DNA of 35,739 bases from Gemmatimonadota bacterium (GCA_022560615.1 JADFSR010000037.1:1-35739); one strand, 5' to 3'; positions 1 to 7,337 are shown, counted from the stretch's first letter. A program made the numbers and translations. The notes: generated by a model from the sequence alone, not told the origin.

Positions 1-2
1 GC

Positions 3-497
3 AGGGCCTTGCCGTTCTACGAGAACGCGGTGGCCGAGGCAACCGATTCCGTTCCGGAGATCGTCTTCGAAGTGGGACTGGCGTACGAGGAGATCCGTGA
101 TTGCCGTCATGCACTGATCTACTTCGAGCGGTTCCGGGAGATGGTGCGGCCGGGGGAGCGCGGCGAGGTCGATTGGTACATCGGAACGTGTGCTTTCAAT
201 CTGGCGCGCGAGCTACGCGGGCGCTCGGTGCTGGAAGAAGAAGAGCTGGAGCGGGCTCTCATCTTCATCGATCGCGCGGTGGAAGTCGGTGAACCACGCA
301 ACATTCAGGGTCAGGCCTGGTTTGAGAAGGGCGAGATTTTGGCCGAGATGGGGGAGTGTGAGCTCTCCATGGATGCGTATGCCCGGGTCCGCTACGCCGA
401 CCAGGCAGGGTCGCTCGTGGTGCGCGCCCAGCACGCGTTCGACCAGATCCGGTTCGGGCGTGGCTTGGAACAGCTGCGCGACGGGCGCTGTCGCTGA
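3..497 (+). CDS. TPR-repeat protein, C-terminal part (cut by window start)
   Basis: The reading frame is open to the left edge of the window, so only the last roughly 165 residues are visible. A TTG at 9 is unlikely to be the real start. The visible part is all-helical, with repeated tetratricopeptide-like signatures: VGLAYEEIRDCRHALIYFERF and AWFEKGEILAEMGECELSMDAYARV have the spacing of Gly/Ala-Tyr-Ala positions of TPR helices A and B. TPR domains are protein-protein interaction scaffolds, so no reaction can be assigned. The stop codon (495-497) lies 2 bp before the first long palindromic repeat, and the next gene encodes a BamD-like TPR lipoprotein. Without the N-terminus, localisation cannot be judged. 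Confidence 0.75.
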   Translation, partial: RALPFYENAVAEATDSVPEIVFEVGLAYEEIRDCRHALIYFERFREMVRPGERGEVDWYIGTCAFNLARELRGRSVLEEEELERALIFIDRAVEVGEPRNIQGQAWFEKGEILAEMGECELSMDAYARVRYADQAGSLVVRAQHAFDQIRFGRGLEQLRDGRCR

Positions 498-499
498 CC

Positions 500-910
500 C
501 TAGAAGGGTGATCGGAAAGGGGGGTGGGCCGCGCGACCCACGCCATACGGCTTGGGTGCCCCGTGCTTGCGCGCGTTCAGGCAAGGAAGGACGAGGAGTC
601 GTAGCTCTGCTACGGCGACGAGGAGAAACGAAGGATCAACCGCGCGGGCACCGACGCGAAGCGTTGGTCGCCACGTGCCCAACACAGAACGTGACAATAC
701 CTTACAAGCCGGTGGGTTGCGGTGGCACGGTCCCATCTCCGTCTTTGGAGCGCCTCGGACCACCGCCTTCGGCGGCGGTGCCCGCTACGGCTACACCTTC
801 GCCCCTCCGCGACCCGCGCAATGCGCGGGTGCCCTCTGGGGCCGTGGCACTCGGGGACCCGTGCGACAGCACGGGTGGCGGCTCGCCCCCCTTTCCGATC
901 ACCCTTCTAG
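500..910 (+). repeat. Palindromic repeat A, copy 1 (complete, 411 bp)
   Basis: The element is bounded by a perfect 25 bp terminal inverted repeat (500-524 and 886-910) beginning ctagaagggtgatcgg and ending in six G. Two G-T pairs extend the stem to about 30 bp. Inside are successive hairpins: 536-557, 601-613, 650-668 (8 bp stem, loop GAA), 761-780 (7 bp stem), 812-830 (8 bp stem, loop AAT) and 857-876 (8 bp stem, loop GACA). An inner arm pair at 721-735/837-850 encloses the hairpins at 761-780 and 812-830. A less structured linker at about 679-710 separates the left module (525-678) from the right module (711-885). It fills the space between a TPR gene and bamD. It contains no convincing gene. 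Confidence 0.93.
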
Positions 911-945
911 TCAGCCTGATGTGCTTCAGGACGCCCTCGAGGCGT

Positions 946-951
946 TATCTT
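946..951 (+). promoter_or_regulatory. Possible -10 box upstream of bamD
   Basis: TATCTT at 946-951 is identical to the -10 hexamer of the two better promoters at 8296 and 27763. No good -35 is visible at 17-18 bp. If used, transcription would begin near 958, giving a leader of about 70 nt before the bamD ATG at 1029. The box lies 36 bp past the end of repeat A copy 1. Confidence 0.28.
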
Positions 952-1028
952 TTGTGCTATGCCGTGCTCGCCTAGCCGGCCTCGTTTCATGGAGCAACCA
1001 CGTTGCCGCGTCCAGTGTATCCAGCCCG

Positions 1029-1778
1029 ATGCGTTCTCATAAACGACGATTCTTTCTCCTTGCTGTGACTTTGCTCGCTGCCGCGGCGTGCGGCGGCCCG
1101 GGCAATAGGTATCAGGGCATGGACGCCGAAGCCCTGTTTCGGCTGGCGACGGAGGAATACTCGGAGAACGACTTCGGAAACGCCGCTGAGGCAGTGGATC
1201 GGCTACTGCTCTCCTATGCGGACTGGGAGCGCTTGCCGGACGCCCGCATGTTGCTTGCGCACGCCCATTACGGCGACCGCGACTACCTTACGGCCCGCTC
1301 CGAATACGTGCGATTCCTCGACCGGTACGGCGGGCACGCGGACGCGGTGATCGCCGCGTTGGGCGTCTGCCGGTCGCTCACGGCGCTGTCGCCAGACATG
1401 CCGCGCGATCAGGTTTTCACGCGCGACGCCATCGTTGTCTGCCGCAACGTATTGCTCGACTACCAAGGGACTCCTCAGGCGCTCGAGGCCGCCGAGCTCG
1501 CGAACAGGATGCGGCTGAAGCTGGCGGAGAAGGAATACCTGACCGCCGACTTCTACTTCCGTCGCAAGCTGTACGACGCGGCGATCAAGTACTACGAATT
1601 TGTGGCCAACCTTTACGCCGAGACTGATTTCGCACCCAAGTCGCTTGCGGGAATCTATTACGCGAACGTGGCCATCGGATACGAGGACGAGGCCGAGGCC
1701 GCAAAACAACGCCTGCTCGACCGGTATCCGGAGTCTCCAGAGGCCGCGGCTCTGCGGACGAATGGGTCGGGGTCCTGA
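1029..1778 (+). CDS. bamD: Outer-membrane assembly lipoprotein BamD (YfiO-like)
   Basis: This 249-residue protein matches the usual BamD length (about 245). The ATG at 1029 is chosen because it opens a lipoprotein signal: basic MRSHKRR, a hydrophobic run FFLLAVTLLAAAA, then Cys in LAAAAC followed by GG. The frame extends upstream through the palindromic repeat, but that stretch is not protein-like. The mature part is a series of TPR helices, for example EALFRLATEEYSENDFGNA, AHYGDRDYLTARSEYVRF and DFYFRRKLYDAAIKYYEFV. The last resembles the ...ERYLKKGAYVAAVNRF... region of BamD. BamD binds BamA and helps fold beta-barrel proteins such as LptD, which is encoded further along. The 3' end overlaps nadD by 17 bp. 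Confidence 0.87.
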   Translation: MRSHKRRFFLLAVTLLAAAACGGPGNRYQGMDAEALFRLATEEYSENDFGNAAEAVDRLLLSYADWERLPDARMLLAHAHYGDRDYLTARSEYVRFLDRYGGHADAVIAALGVCRSLTALSPDMPRDQVFTRDAIVVCRNVLLDYQGTPQALEAAELANRMRLKLAEKEYLTADFYFRRKLYDAAIKYYEFVANLYAETDFAPKSLAGIYYANVAIGYEDEAEAAKQRLLDRYPESPEAAALRTNGSGS

Positions 1779-2385
1779 CGCGCCCGGCGTAGTTCCGCTC
1801 CGCCTCGGCCTCTTCGGGGGCACGTTCGATCCTCCCCACAACGGTCACGTCGCGGTAGCGAAGGACGTCGCGGACGCTCTCCAGTTGCATCGCCTGCTTT
1901 GGATTCCGGCGGGTGAGCCACCACACAAGTCGCAGCAGGACATTACCCCTGCGTCGCTTCGCCTCGAGATGGTATTCGCCGCCGCCGCCGCCGATGCGCG
2001 CTTCGAGGTGAGCGAGGCCGAGACGGAGCGAGTGGGTCGGTCGTACACGGTCGACACGCTGCGCGCGCTGCGTCGCAGATTCCCGCACGCCACGCTGTAC
2101 TTCATCGTCGGTGCGGACGAATACGATGCGCTCGGCGGCTGGCGAGAACCAGAGCAGATCCTCGAGCTCGCCCGCCTTGCGGTCGTGGATCGGGAGGGAG
2201 CGCGCGCGGCGGACACCATACCGGACGTTGCGGGCGCTGACGCTGCGGACTTCGTTCCGGTCGAGCGGATCGACATCTCGTCCACCCAGGTCCGGGACCA
2301 CGTGGCCGCTGGGCACGACGCGGCGGATCTCGTCCCGCCAGCAGTTGCGACGATCATCGAGCGCGAGGGACTCTACCGCCGCTGA
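1762..2385 (+). CDS. nadD: Nicotinate-nucleotide adenylyltransferase
   Basis: The enzyme joins nicotinate mononucleotide to AMP from ATP, giving deamido-NAD in NAD synthesis in the cytoplasm. The 207-residue product carries the nucleotidyltransferase signature FGGTFDPPHNGH at residues 18-29, with the HxGH-type ATP-binding motif, and the second family motif ISSTQVR at residues 172-178. WIPAGEPPHK, YFIVGADEYDAL and GWREPEQI are also typical of NadD. The ATG at 1762 lies inside the end of bamD. No other start precedes the Rossmann strand, so the overlap is probably real and implies coupled translation. Length is normal for the family. Confidence 0.96.
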   Translation: MGRGPDAPGVVPLRLGLFGGTFDPPHNGHVAVAKDVADALQLHRLLWIPAGEPPHKSQQDITPASLRLEMVFAAAAADARFEVSEAETERVGRSYTVDTLRALRRRFPHATLYFIVGADEYDALGGWREPEQILELARLAVVDREGARAADTIPDVAGADAADFVPVERIDISSTQVRDHVAAGHDAADLVPPAVATIIEREGLYRR

Positions 2386-2431
2386 TCAATTAGATTCCGC
2401 GCACGTGCAAATCTGTCTTCAACACCTGCGT

Positions 2432-3424
2432 ATGAGCGAATTCTCAGACCGTGCCGTCCTCGTGACCGGCGGGGCTGGTTTCATCGGCTCGCACCTGGTC
2501 GAACGCTTCCTCTCCGAGGGCGCGGCCGTTCGCGTCATCGACGACTTTTCCACGGGGAGTCGTGAGAACCTTGCGCCGTTCATGGATCGCATCGACTTGC
2601 ACGAGCAGTCCATCACAGATCCGGCGGCGTGCGCGGCGGCGTGCGTGGGCGTCGACTACGTCCTGCACCAAGCGGCTCTGCCCTCCGTGGCGCGTTCCGT
2701 CGCCGACCCGACGGCGACGCATGACGTCAGCGCGACCGGCACGCTCAACATGCTCGTCGCGGCCAACGACGCCGGGGTCCGACGACTCGTCTACGCGGGA
2801 TCGTCATCGGCCTATGGCGACACGCCGACGCTGCCCAAGCGCGAGGGGATGGCGTCGATGCCTCGCTCCCCTTACGCGGTGGCGAAGCTCGCGGGGGAAC
2901 ACTACGTGCAGCTGTTCCCGCACCTGTTCGGGCTCGAGACCGCGGTACTCCGCTACTTCAACGTTTTCGGGCCCCGACAGGACCCGAACTCCGTGTACTC
3001 CGCCGTGATCCCTCTCTTCATCAACGCCGCGCTCGGCAGACACGCACCGACGATCAACGGGGACGGTGGTCAGACGCGCGACTTCACGTACATCGACAAC
3101 GTTGTCGATGCGAACCTGCGCGCGTGCACCGCGCCGGCCGAGGGCGTGAGCGGCGAGGTCTTCAACGTGGGCTGTGGGGAACGCATCAGCGTGACGGACC
3201 TGTGGCAGGCGATTCAGGCAGCGCTCGGCATCGAGCTCGAGGCGCGGTACGGTCCGGCTCGCGCCGGAGACGTGCGGGACTCGCTCGCGGACCTGACGAA
3301 GATCTCCGATCGCTTGGGGTATGGAGTGAAGGTCTCCTTGCGCGAGGGAATCCGACTTACGGCCGATTGGCTACGGAGCCAGGGGAGTGCCGCGATGGTC
3401 GGTTCCGGACAAGCCGAGGCGTAG
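2432..3424 (+). CDS. NAD-dependent sugar-nucleotide epimerase/dehydratase (extended SDR)
   Basis: This 330-residue extended short-chain dehydrogenase has an N-terminal NAD-binding glycine motif, TGGAGFIG, at residues 12-19. The active-site pair is Tyr148-x3-Lys152 in SPYAVAKLAGEHY, with the upstream serine in YAGSSSAYGD. RYFNVFGPRQDPNSVYSAVIP and DGGQTRDFTYIDNVVDAN are typical of the GalE/WbpP-like group that acts on UDP-hexoses or UDP-N-acetylhexosamines. The exact substrate cannot be read from sequence. The product probably feeds lipopolysaccharide or capsule synthesis. The TAG stop (3422-3424) is formed by the first three bases of repeat A copy 2. A paralogue lies at 9493-10464. Confidence 0.9.
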   Translation: MSEFSDRAVLVTGGAGFIGSHLVERFLSEGAAVRVIDDFSTGSRENLAPFMDRIDLHEQSITDPAACAAACVGVDYVLHQAALPSVARSVADPTATHDVSATGTLNMLVAANDAGVRRLVYAGSSSAYGDTPTLPKREGMASMPRSPYAVAKLAGEHYVQLFPHLFGLETAVLRYFNVFGPRQDPNSVYSAVIPLFINAALGRHAPTINGDGGQTRDFTYIDNVVDANLRACTAPAEGVSGEVFNVGCGERISVTDLWQAIQAALGIELEARYGPARAGDVRDSLADLTKISDRLGYGVKVSLREGIRLTADWLRSQGSAAMVGSGQAEA

Positions 3425-3680
3425 AAGGGTGATCGGAGAGGGGGGTGTGCCTAGCACCAGGATGAAATGAACAGACGAGTGTGTGGGTTGCGGTGGCACG
3501 GCCCCACCTCCGTCGTTGGAGCGTCTCGGACCACCGCCTTCGGCGGCGGTGCCCGCTACGGCTACGCCTTCACCGCTCCGCGACCCGCGCAACGCGCGGG
3601 TGCCCTCTGGGGCCGTGCCACCCGGGGACCCGTGCGACAGCACGGGTGGCGGCCCACCCCCCTCTCCGATCACCCTTCTA
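3422..3680 (+). repeat. Palindromic repeat A, copy 2 (259 bp, lacks the left module)
   Basis: A perfect 26 bp terminal inverted repeat occupies 3422-3447 and 3655-3680. It has the same sequence as copy 1 except that AAA/TTT is replaced by AGA/TCT on both arms, so pairing is retained. The left terminus runs straight into the central linker (about 3450-3480), and the whole left module is absent. The right module holds a perfect 15 bp inner stem (3492-3506/3608-3622, GGTGGCACGGCCCCA) enclosing hairpins at 3532-3551 and 3583-3601 (8 bp stem, loop AAC). Outside the inner stem is a hairpin at 3628-3647 (8 bp stem, loop GACA). The element supplies the stop codon of the upstream epimerase and abuts the tsaE ribosome-binding site. 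Confidence 0.94.
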
Positions 3681-3685
3681 GGAGG
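3681..3685 (+). promoter_or_regulatory. Ribosome-binding site of tsaE, abutting repeat A
   Basis: GGAGG lies 8 bp before the tsaE ATG at 3694 and begins at the base after the right terminal repeat. It supports the chosen start. It also means that opening or folding of the terminal stem could affect tsaE translation. Confidence 0.7.
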
Positions 3686-3693
3686 TAGGCCGC

Positions 3694-4158
3694 ATGCGCC
3701 TGGACGAGGCGAGCCTCGCCCGTTGGGGCGAGAGAATCGGCGAGACCGTCGAGACGCCGGTAGTGCTGGGCCTCCAGGGCGAGCTCGGAGCGGGAAAGTC
3801 CGTGCTCGCCCGTGCGATCGGGAAGGGCGCCGGCGTGCGCGCAGCGATGCCGTCTCCCTCGTTCAACCTTCTCTTCCGATATCCCGCACGACTCGGCAGG
3901 GAGGTCGTGCACTTCGATCTGTACCGTGTGGCTGCCCCGGACGAGTTGTGGGAGTTGGGCTGGCAGGGCCTCGGTGCCGACCAAGAGATCGTGATCGTCG
4001 AGTGGCCGGAGCGTGCCGACTCACTGATGCCCGCGGACCATTGGCTCATCGAGCTCTCCGTCACGCCGGGCAAGTCCGAGCTTCGAGACATCGCGGTGCG
4101 CCGGGTCGGTGCGCCCCCCGATCTCCCGGGTTTCCCGATGTCGGTGGCGGGACTGTGA
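3694..4158 (+). CDS. tsaE: tRNA t6A-modification ATPase TsaE
   Basis: TsaE is the P-loop ATPase that works with TsaB-TsaD to install N6-threonylcarbamoyl on A37 of ANN-decoding tRNAs. The 154-residue protein has Walker A GELGAGKS at residues 29-36 (Lys35), the conserved SPSFNLLFRY segment (family S/T-P-T/S-F), HFDLYR and EWPER, all hallmarks of this small family. Length is normal. The start follows GGAGG at 3681. Its stop overlaps the tsaB start in GTGA, so the two are translationally coupled. tsaD is not in the window. Confidence 0.95.
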   Translation: MRLDEASLARWGERIGETVETPVVLGLQGELGAGKSVLARAIGKGAGVRAAMPSPSFNLLFRYPARLGREVVHFDLYRVAAPDELWELGWQGLGADQEIVIVEWPERADSLMPADHWLIELSVTPGKSELRDIAVRRVGAPPDLPGFPMSVAGL

Positions 4159-4865
4159 GCGGCGAAGCCGGCGCCACCCTAGACCCGGAGAGTTTGTATG
4201 TCGGATTCGACACCTCGGGCTTCATCGGCTCGGTAGCGGTGGCGCAGGGCACAGACGTATTGGCGCGCGCGACGCTGGGCGATCGCGGTGAGCACGCTTC
4301 CAGGCTCGTTCCCACGATTGCTGACGTGCTGGAAGAAGCGGGCATCGATCGTGGCGAGTTGAGTGGCGTCGTCGTCGGTGAAGGCCCCGGTTCGTTCACC
4401 GGTGTACGAGTCGCTGCCGCGACCGCGAAGGGGCTGGCGCACGCACTGGACTGCCCCATCTGGGCGATTTCGAGTCTCGTAGCGGCCGCTCTCTCGGTGG
4501 AGGGCAGCGGCATCCGCTACGTGCTCTTCGATGCGCGTAGCGACCGTGTGTACGGGGCCTGCTACGGGATTGGCGGCATCGGGGTCGAGACGATCATCCC
4601 GCCCCACGGTGCCGCCCTACGAAAAGTGCTCGCCAACGCGGTGCCGCCTGGGGCTGTCTTCCTCGGCGAGGGAGCGGACCGACATCGACACGCGATCGAG
4701 AGCGCCGGTTTCCCGGTGGCCACGGGGCCCGTGGTCCATCCGTCGGCGGACGGCCTCTTTCGATATCTGGCGTTGCATCCCGACGCATCTCCGGTCGCGG
4801 CACTGGCACTCTGGGAGCCGCGCTACATCCGTGAATGGCAACCGGACAAGGCATGGAGCGGGTAG
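4155..4865 (+). CDS. tsaB: tRNA threonylcarbamoyladenosine biosynthesis protein TsaB (YeaZ)
   Basis: TsaB is the inactive ASKHA-fold partner that dimerises with TsaD in t6A synthesis. The N-terminus YVGFDTSGFIGSVAVAQG resembles the ASKHA phosphate-1 loop. The family's most conserved stretch, VVVGEGPGSFTGVRVAAATAKGLA, is present near residues 72-95. Start GTG at 4155 overlaps the tsaE stop (GTGA). The open frame extends much further upstream, but that would run through tsaE in another frame and through the repeat. The 236-residue length is normal. The C-terminal LALWEPRYIRE resembles the usual L.P.Y.R end. rimI begins inside its 3' end. Confidence 0.94.
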   Translation: MSGEAGATLDPESLYVGFDTSGFIGSVAVAQGTDVLARATLGDRGEHASRLVPTIADVLEEAGIDRGELSGVVVGEGPGSFTGVRVAAATAKGLAHALDCPIWAISSLVAAALSVEGSGIRYVLFDARSDRVYGACYGIGGIGVETIIPPHGAALRKVLANAVPPGAVFLGEGADRHRHAIESAGFPVATGPVVHPSADGLFRYLALHPDASPVAALALWEPRYIREWQPDKAWSG

Positions 4866-5317
4866 ACGCCGGTCCTGATGTCCTCATCCGCCCGATGGAG
4901 CCGGAAGACGTCGAGACCGTGCTCGGCATCGAGAGCCGGGCATTCACGACGCCTTGGCAAGCCGACACGTTCCTGAGCCTCATCGGGCGCCCCGGCTCCG
5001 AGCTGTGGGTGATAGAGCACCCCGTCGCCGGCATTCTCGCGTACGCGGTTCTCTGGTGCATCCTCGACCAGGCCGAGCTCGCCAACATCGCCGTCCGGTC
5101 CGACTACCGAGGGCAGGGGTACGCGTCGAGGCTGCTGGAGCGCATTCTCCAGATCGCCCGAGACCGCAAAGTAGAGACGATTTATCTCGAGGTACGTGCG
5201 TCGAACACGCGGGCTGTGGAACTCTACGAGCGGTTCGGATTCTCGCGGGTCGGTGTGCGCAAGAACTACTACGGCGAGCCGAAAGAGGATGCGCTGGTGA
5301 TGAGAGTGTTGCTGTAG
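4835..5317 (+). CDS. rimI: Ribosomal-protein-alanine N-acetyltransferase RimI
   Basis: This GNAT-fold acetyltransferase of 160 residues would acetylate the N-terminus of ribosomal protein S18, using acetyl-CoA. The acetyl-CoA binding motif A is LANIAVRSDYRGQGYASRLLERI (R-G-Q-G-Y-A pyrophosphate loop). It is followed by motif B-like YLEVRASNTRAVELYERFGF and the RimI-typical VGVRKNYYGEPKEDALVMRVLL end. It is clustered with tsaE-tsaB, as in many bacteria. Start ATG 4835 overlaps tsaB by 31 bp. An in-frame ATG at 4853 would shorten the protein by six residues and cannot be excluded. A palindromic repeat begins 6 bp after its stop. Confidence 0.93.
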   Translation: MATGQGMERVDAGPDVLIRPMEPEDVETVLGIESRAFTTPWQADTFLSLIGRPGSELWVIEHPVAGILAYAVLWCILDQAELANIAVRSDYRGQGYASRLLERILQIARDRKVETIYLEVRASNTRAVELYERFGFSRVGVRKNYYGEPKEDALVMRVLL

Positions 5318-5322
5318 GTCGG

Positions 5323-5476
5323 CCCGTGGCCGCGAGACGCGCCGCTCTCCGCTCTGGGGATCGGTAGGGGGGCCTCGGATTAGGGTCCTTCGTCATCGTT
5401 CGTCGGGGGGGCTGGTTCGAGGCTTCATTCACGCCGATCCGACGCCGCTGCGAGCAGCATGTCTCGCGGCCGCGGG
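5323..5476 (+). repeat. Palindromic repeat B, copy 1 (154 bp)
   Basis: The outer inverted repeat is 5323-5338/5461-5476 (cccgtggccgcgagac, 16 bp with one G-T pair). An inner stem GGATCGG/CCGATCC lies at 5358-5364/5434-5440. It aligns along its whole length with 19758-19915, in the same orientation. Shared blocks include CTCTGGGGATCGGTAGGGGGG and CGCCGCTGCGAGC. It begins 5 bp after the rimI stop. The insertion sequence begins about 1 bp beyond its right end. No gene is evident in it. Confidence 0.88.
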
Positions 5477-5580
5477 TCGCTAGCCGGAAGTTCCCCGTCC
5501 GGGAGTGGCAGAACCTTGTTGCGGTTACAGGGTTTTGGGCTTATGGCGAGGTACAGCGTACTGGGAACAGTGTTGTCTCT

Positions 5581-7302
5581 CTAGAGGCGGTATGAGATGT
5601 CGAGGAGCTCGAAGGCGCGCGTCTGGAGTGGCGTGGGCTGAGCATACTGCTCGAACTCGACGTGGGTGTTGCCCATGCGCACGGTGTTCTTGGTCAGCGT
5701 CGCGAGGCTCTTCATGAGCGAGCGAAAGCTCTGGACGGGAAGGCCGTCCTCGGTGCGCTTGCGCCGCACCTTCTCCTCGGCGGCCTGGGAGCGAGCGGCC
5801 GGCTCCACGACGGAGGTTTTGCGTGCCTTGGCCGCTGCGGTATCGTGGTCGGTGAAGAGGATCGGAGCGAGGTCGCGCTCCATGTGCAGCCGCACGTAGA
5901 GCGCGAGCATGCAGAGGAACACGTGGGCCCGGACCCGGTCTACACGTCGGTGGCGGATCGGCCCGACCTCGAGCGCGAAGTCCTTCGAGATGCGGAAGGC
6001 CTGTTCGACGCGAGATAGGCGCTTGTAGGCCTCGACGACGGCCTCGCTTCCGAGTTCCTCGGCTGAGACGCTGGTGCGTAGCACGTAGATCCCGTCCAGT
6101 GCCGCCTCCTGGGCAACGGACTCGTCGTCACGCTCGAAAGTAAAGGCGTGCTCGGTGATCTCGTAGCGGAAGTGCTTGCCCATCTTCGAGCGGCCCAGGA
6201 TCCTGCCCACCCGGACCCCGATCTTGTCCTTGCCCCTGAGCGCTCTCTTCTCGCGCCGTGTGGCCTCGACCACCACCTCGAGCTTCTCCTCCGTGACACG
6301 CAGGAGCTCCTCGCGCGTGCGTGCCCGGTCCTGTGCCAGCAGCGGGTTGTAGCAAGCGATGAGTCGCTCACCGGGGAAGTCCGGCGACGTGATCTCCGCC
6401 AGATCCTGATCGTCGAACAGCGAGAGCTGAAGCGGGCCCTCCGCCGCGAGCTTGCGGATCGTGGGGGCCCGCAGCGAAGTGATCCAGTCCAGCCCCCGCG
6501 GCCTGAGCTCCTCCTCGATCCGCGCGCTGGTGAGCATGCCCCGGTCTCCGACCACGACCATACGCTCGAGACCCCAACGCTCCTGCACGCGCTCGAGCAC
6601 CGTGCTCACCGTCGCTGGATCGCCCGTGTTGCCCGCGAACACCTCGACAGCCACCGGCAGACCCTCCGGTGTCGTGAGCAGTCCGAAGAGCAGCTGGCGC
6701 TCACTCTTGCCCCGCTTCGGCCGCCCGTAGACCGCCAGCGGACACGTCCGACTCTCGAACGGTACCGTCGTCACGTCCCACAGGATCAGCTGACCCTCCT
6801 CCAGGTGACGACGGGCCAGCTTCCCCTCGATCCGCTTCTGGCCTCGCACCAACCAGTCCAGCGCCTCGTACAGATCATCGGCGTCCGCGTCCTCGACCCC
6901 CAGAGCCTCGCCCAGCGAGTTCGTCGCCGTGTCGCCTCCGAGCTGGCGGGCGGTGGCGAGCTTCGAGCATGGCTCGATCACGCGGGCACAGATCATGGCC
7001 AACGCCAGATCCCGTTTGGGGTGTGGGCGGCTGGACAGCAGCTGGGGTAGCCCGAGCTTGCGCATCGTGCCCAGCACGGCCGCCACGTGTCCGTGGGGCT
7101 GGGCCCGTAGGATCTGGAAGGCTTCTGAGGCAGGGACCAGCGTTTGTCCCTTGAGCGTGGCACGGATCGCCTCGATGGCCTCAGGGGGCAGTGCGGAGAG
7201 ATTGGCCAAGGTTCGCTTCTTGACCTGGTCGCCGACGCGGTAGGACTCGCGCAGTAAGACGGCGGGCGGCGAGTTGCGGTTGGGCACGACGTCGATGTAC
7301 AT
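5581..7302 (-). CDS. IS1634-family DDE transposase
   Basis: This 573-residue cut-and-paste transposase begins MYIDVVPNRNSPPAVLLRES and continues VKKRTLANLSALPPEAIEAI, the highly typical N-terminus of IS1634-family enzymes. The RNase H-like core shows candidate catalytic acids in LILWDVTTVPFE (first Asp), MVVVGDRGML (second Asp) and LSRVEQAFRISK (Glu). The frame is intact, so the element may be active. A GTG at 7308 would add two residues. I prefer the ATG at 7302 because it matches the family N-terminus and lies at the predicted transcription start. No Shine-Dalgarno sequence precedes either. Confidence 0.95.
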   Translation of the reverse strand: MYIDVVPNRNSPPAVLLRESYRVGDQVKKRTLANLSALPPEAIEAIRATLKGQTLVPASEAFQILRAQPHGHVAAVLGTMRKLGLPQLLSSRPHPKRDLALAMICARVIEPCSKLATARQLGGDTATNSLGEALGVEDADADDLYEALDWLVRGQKRIEGKLARRHLEEGQLILWDVTTVPFESRTCPLAVYGRPKRGKSERQLLFGLLTTPEGLPVAVEVFAGNTGDPATVSTVLERVQERWGLERMVVVGDRGMLTSARIEEELRPRGLDWITSLRAPTIRKLAAEGPLQLSLFDDQDLAEITSPDFPGERLIACYNPLLAQDRARTREELLRVTEEKLEVVVEATRREKRALRGKDKIGVRVGRILGRSKMGKHFRYEITEHAFTFERDDESVAQEAALDGIYVLRTSVSAEELGSEAVVEAYKRLSRVEQAFRISKDFALEVGPIRHRRVDRVRAHVFLCMLALYVRLHMERDLAPILFTDHDTAAAKARKTSVVEPAARSQAAEEKVRRKRTEDGLPVQSFRSLMKSLATLTKNTVRMGNTHVEFEQYAQPTPLQTRAFELLDISYRL

Positions 7303-7309
7303 GACCACT

Positions 7310-7337
7310 AATATATGATATACACATGGCGTGTCAA
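7310..7337 (-). promoter_or_regulatory. Transposase promoter
   Basis: On the - strand TTGACA (7337-7332), a 16 bp spacer and TATATT (7315-7310) form a near-consensus sigma-70 promoter. The predicted transcription start is at about 7303, next to the ATG at 7302, so the message would be essentially leaderless. An inverted repeat TGTCTA-caaat-TAGACA (7358-7374) lies about 21 bp upstream of the -35. Confidence 0.72.

Noticed and set aside
500-910. CRISPR-like array
   Set aside because: The palindromes are not regularly spaced direct repeats with unique spacers, and no cas genes are present.
552-1028. N-terminal extension of the bamD frame through repeat A
   Set aside because: The frame is open only because the GC-rich palindromic repeat lacks stops. 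A normal lipoprotein signal begins at 1029.
3467-3688. Possible small protein with CGLRWHGP..SVVGA shared by repeat A copies
   Set aside because: The same peptide can be read in all copies of the right module, but differences between copies preserve stems and do not behave like synonymous changes. No ribosome-binding site was seen.
4980-5432. Minus-strand frame sharing PPYRSPERRAA with one at 19432-19959
   Set aside because: Both arise from repeat B read backwards and otherwise oppose rimI and lptD. The shared peptide follows from the DNA repeat.
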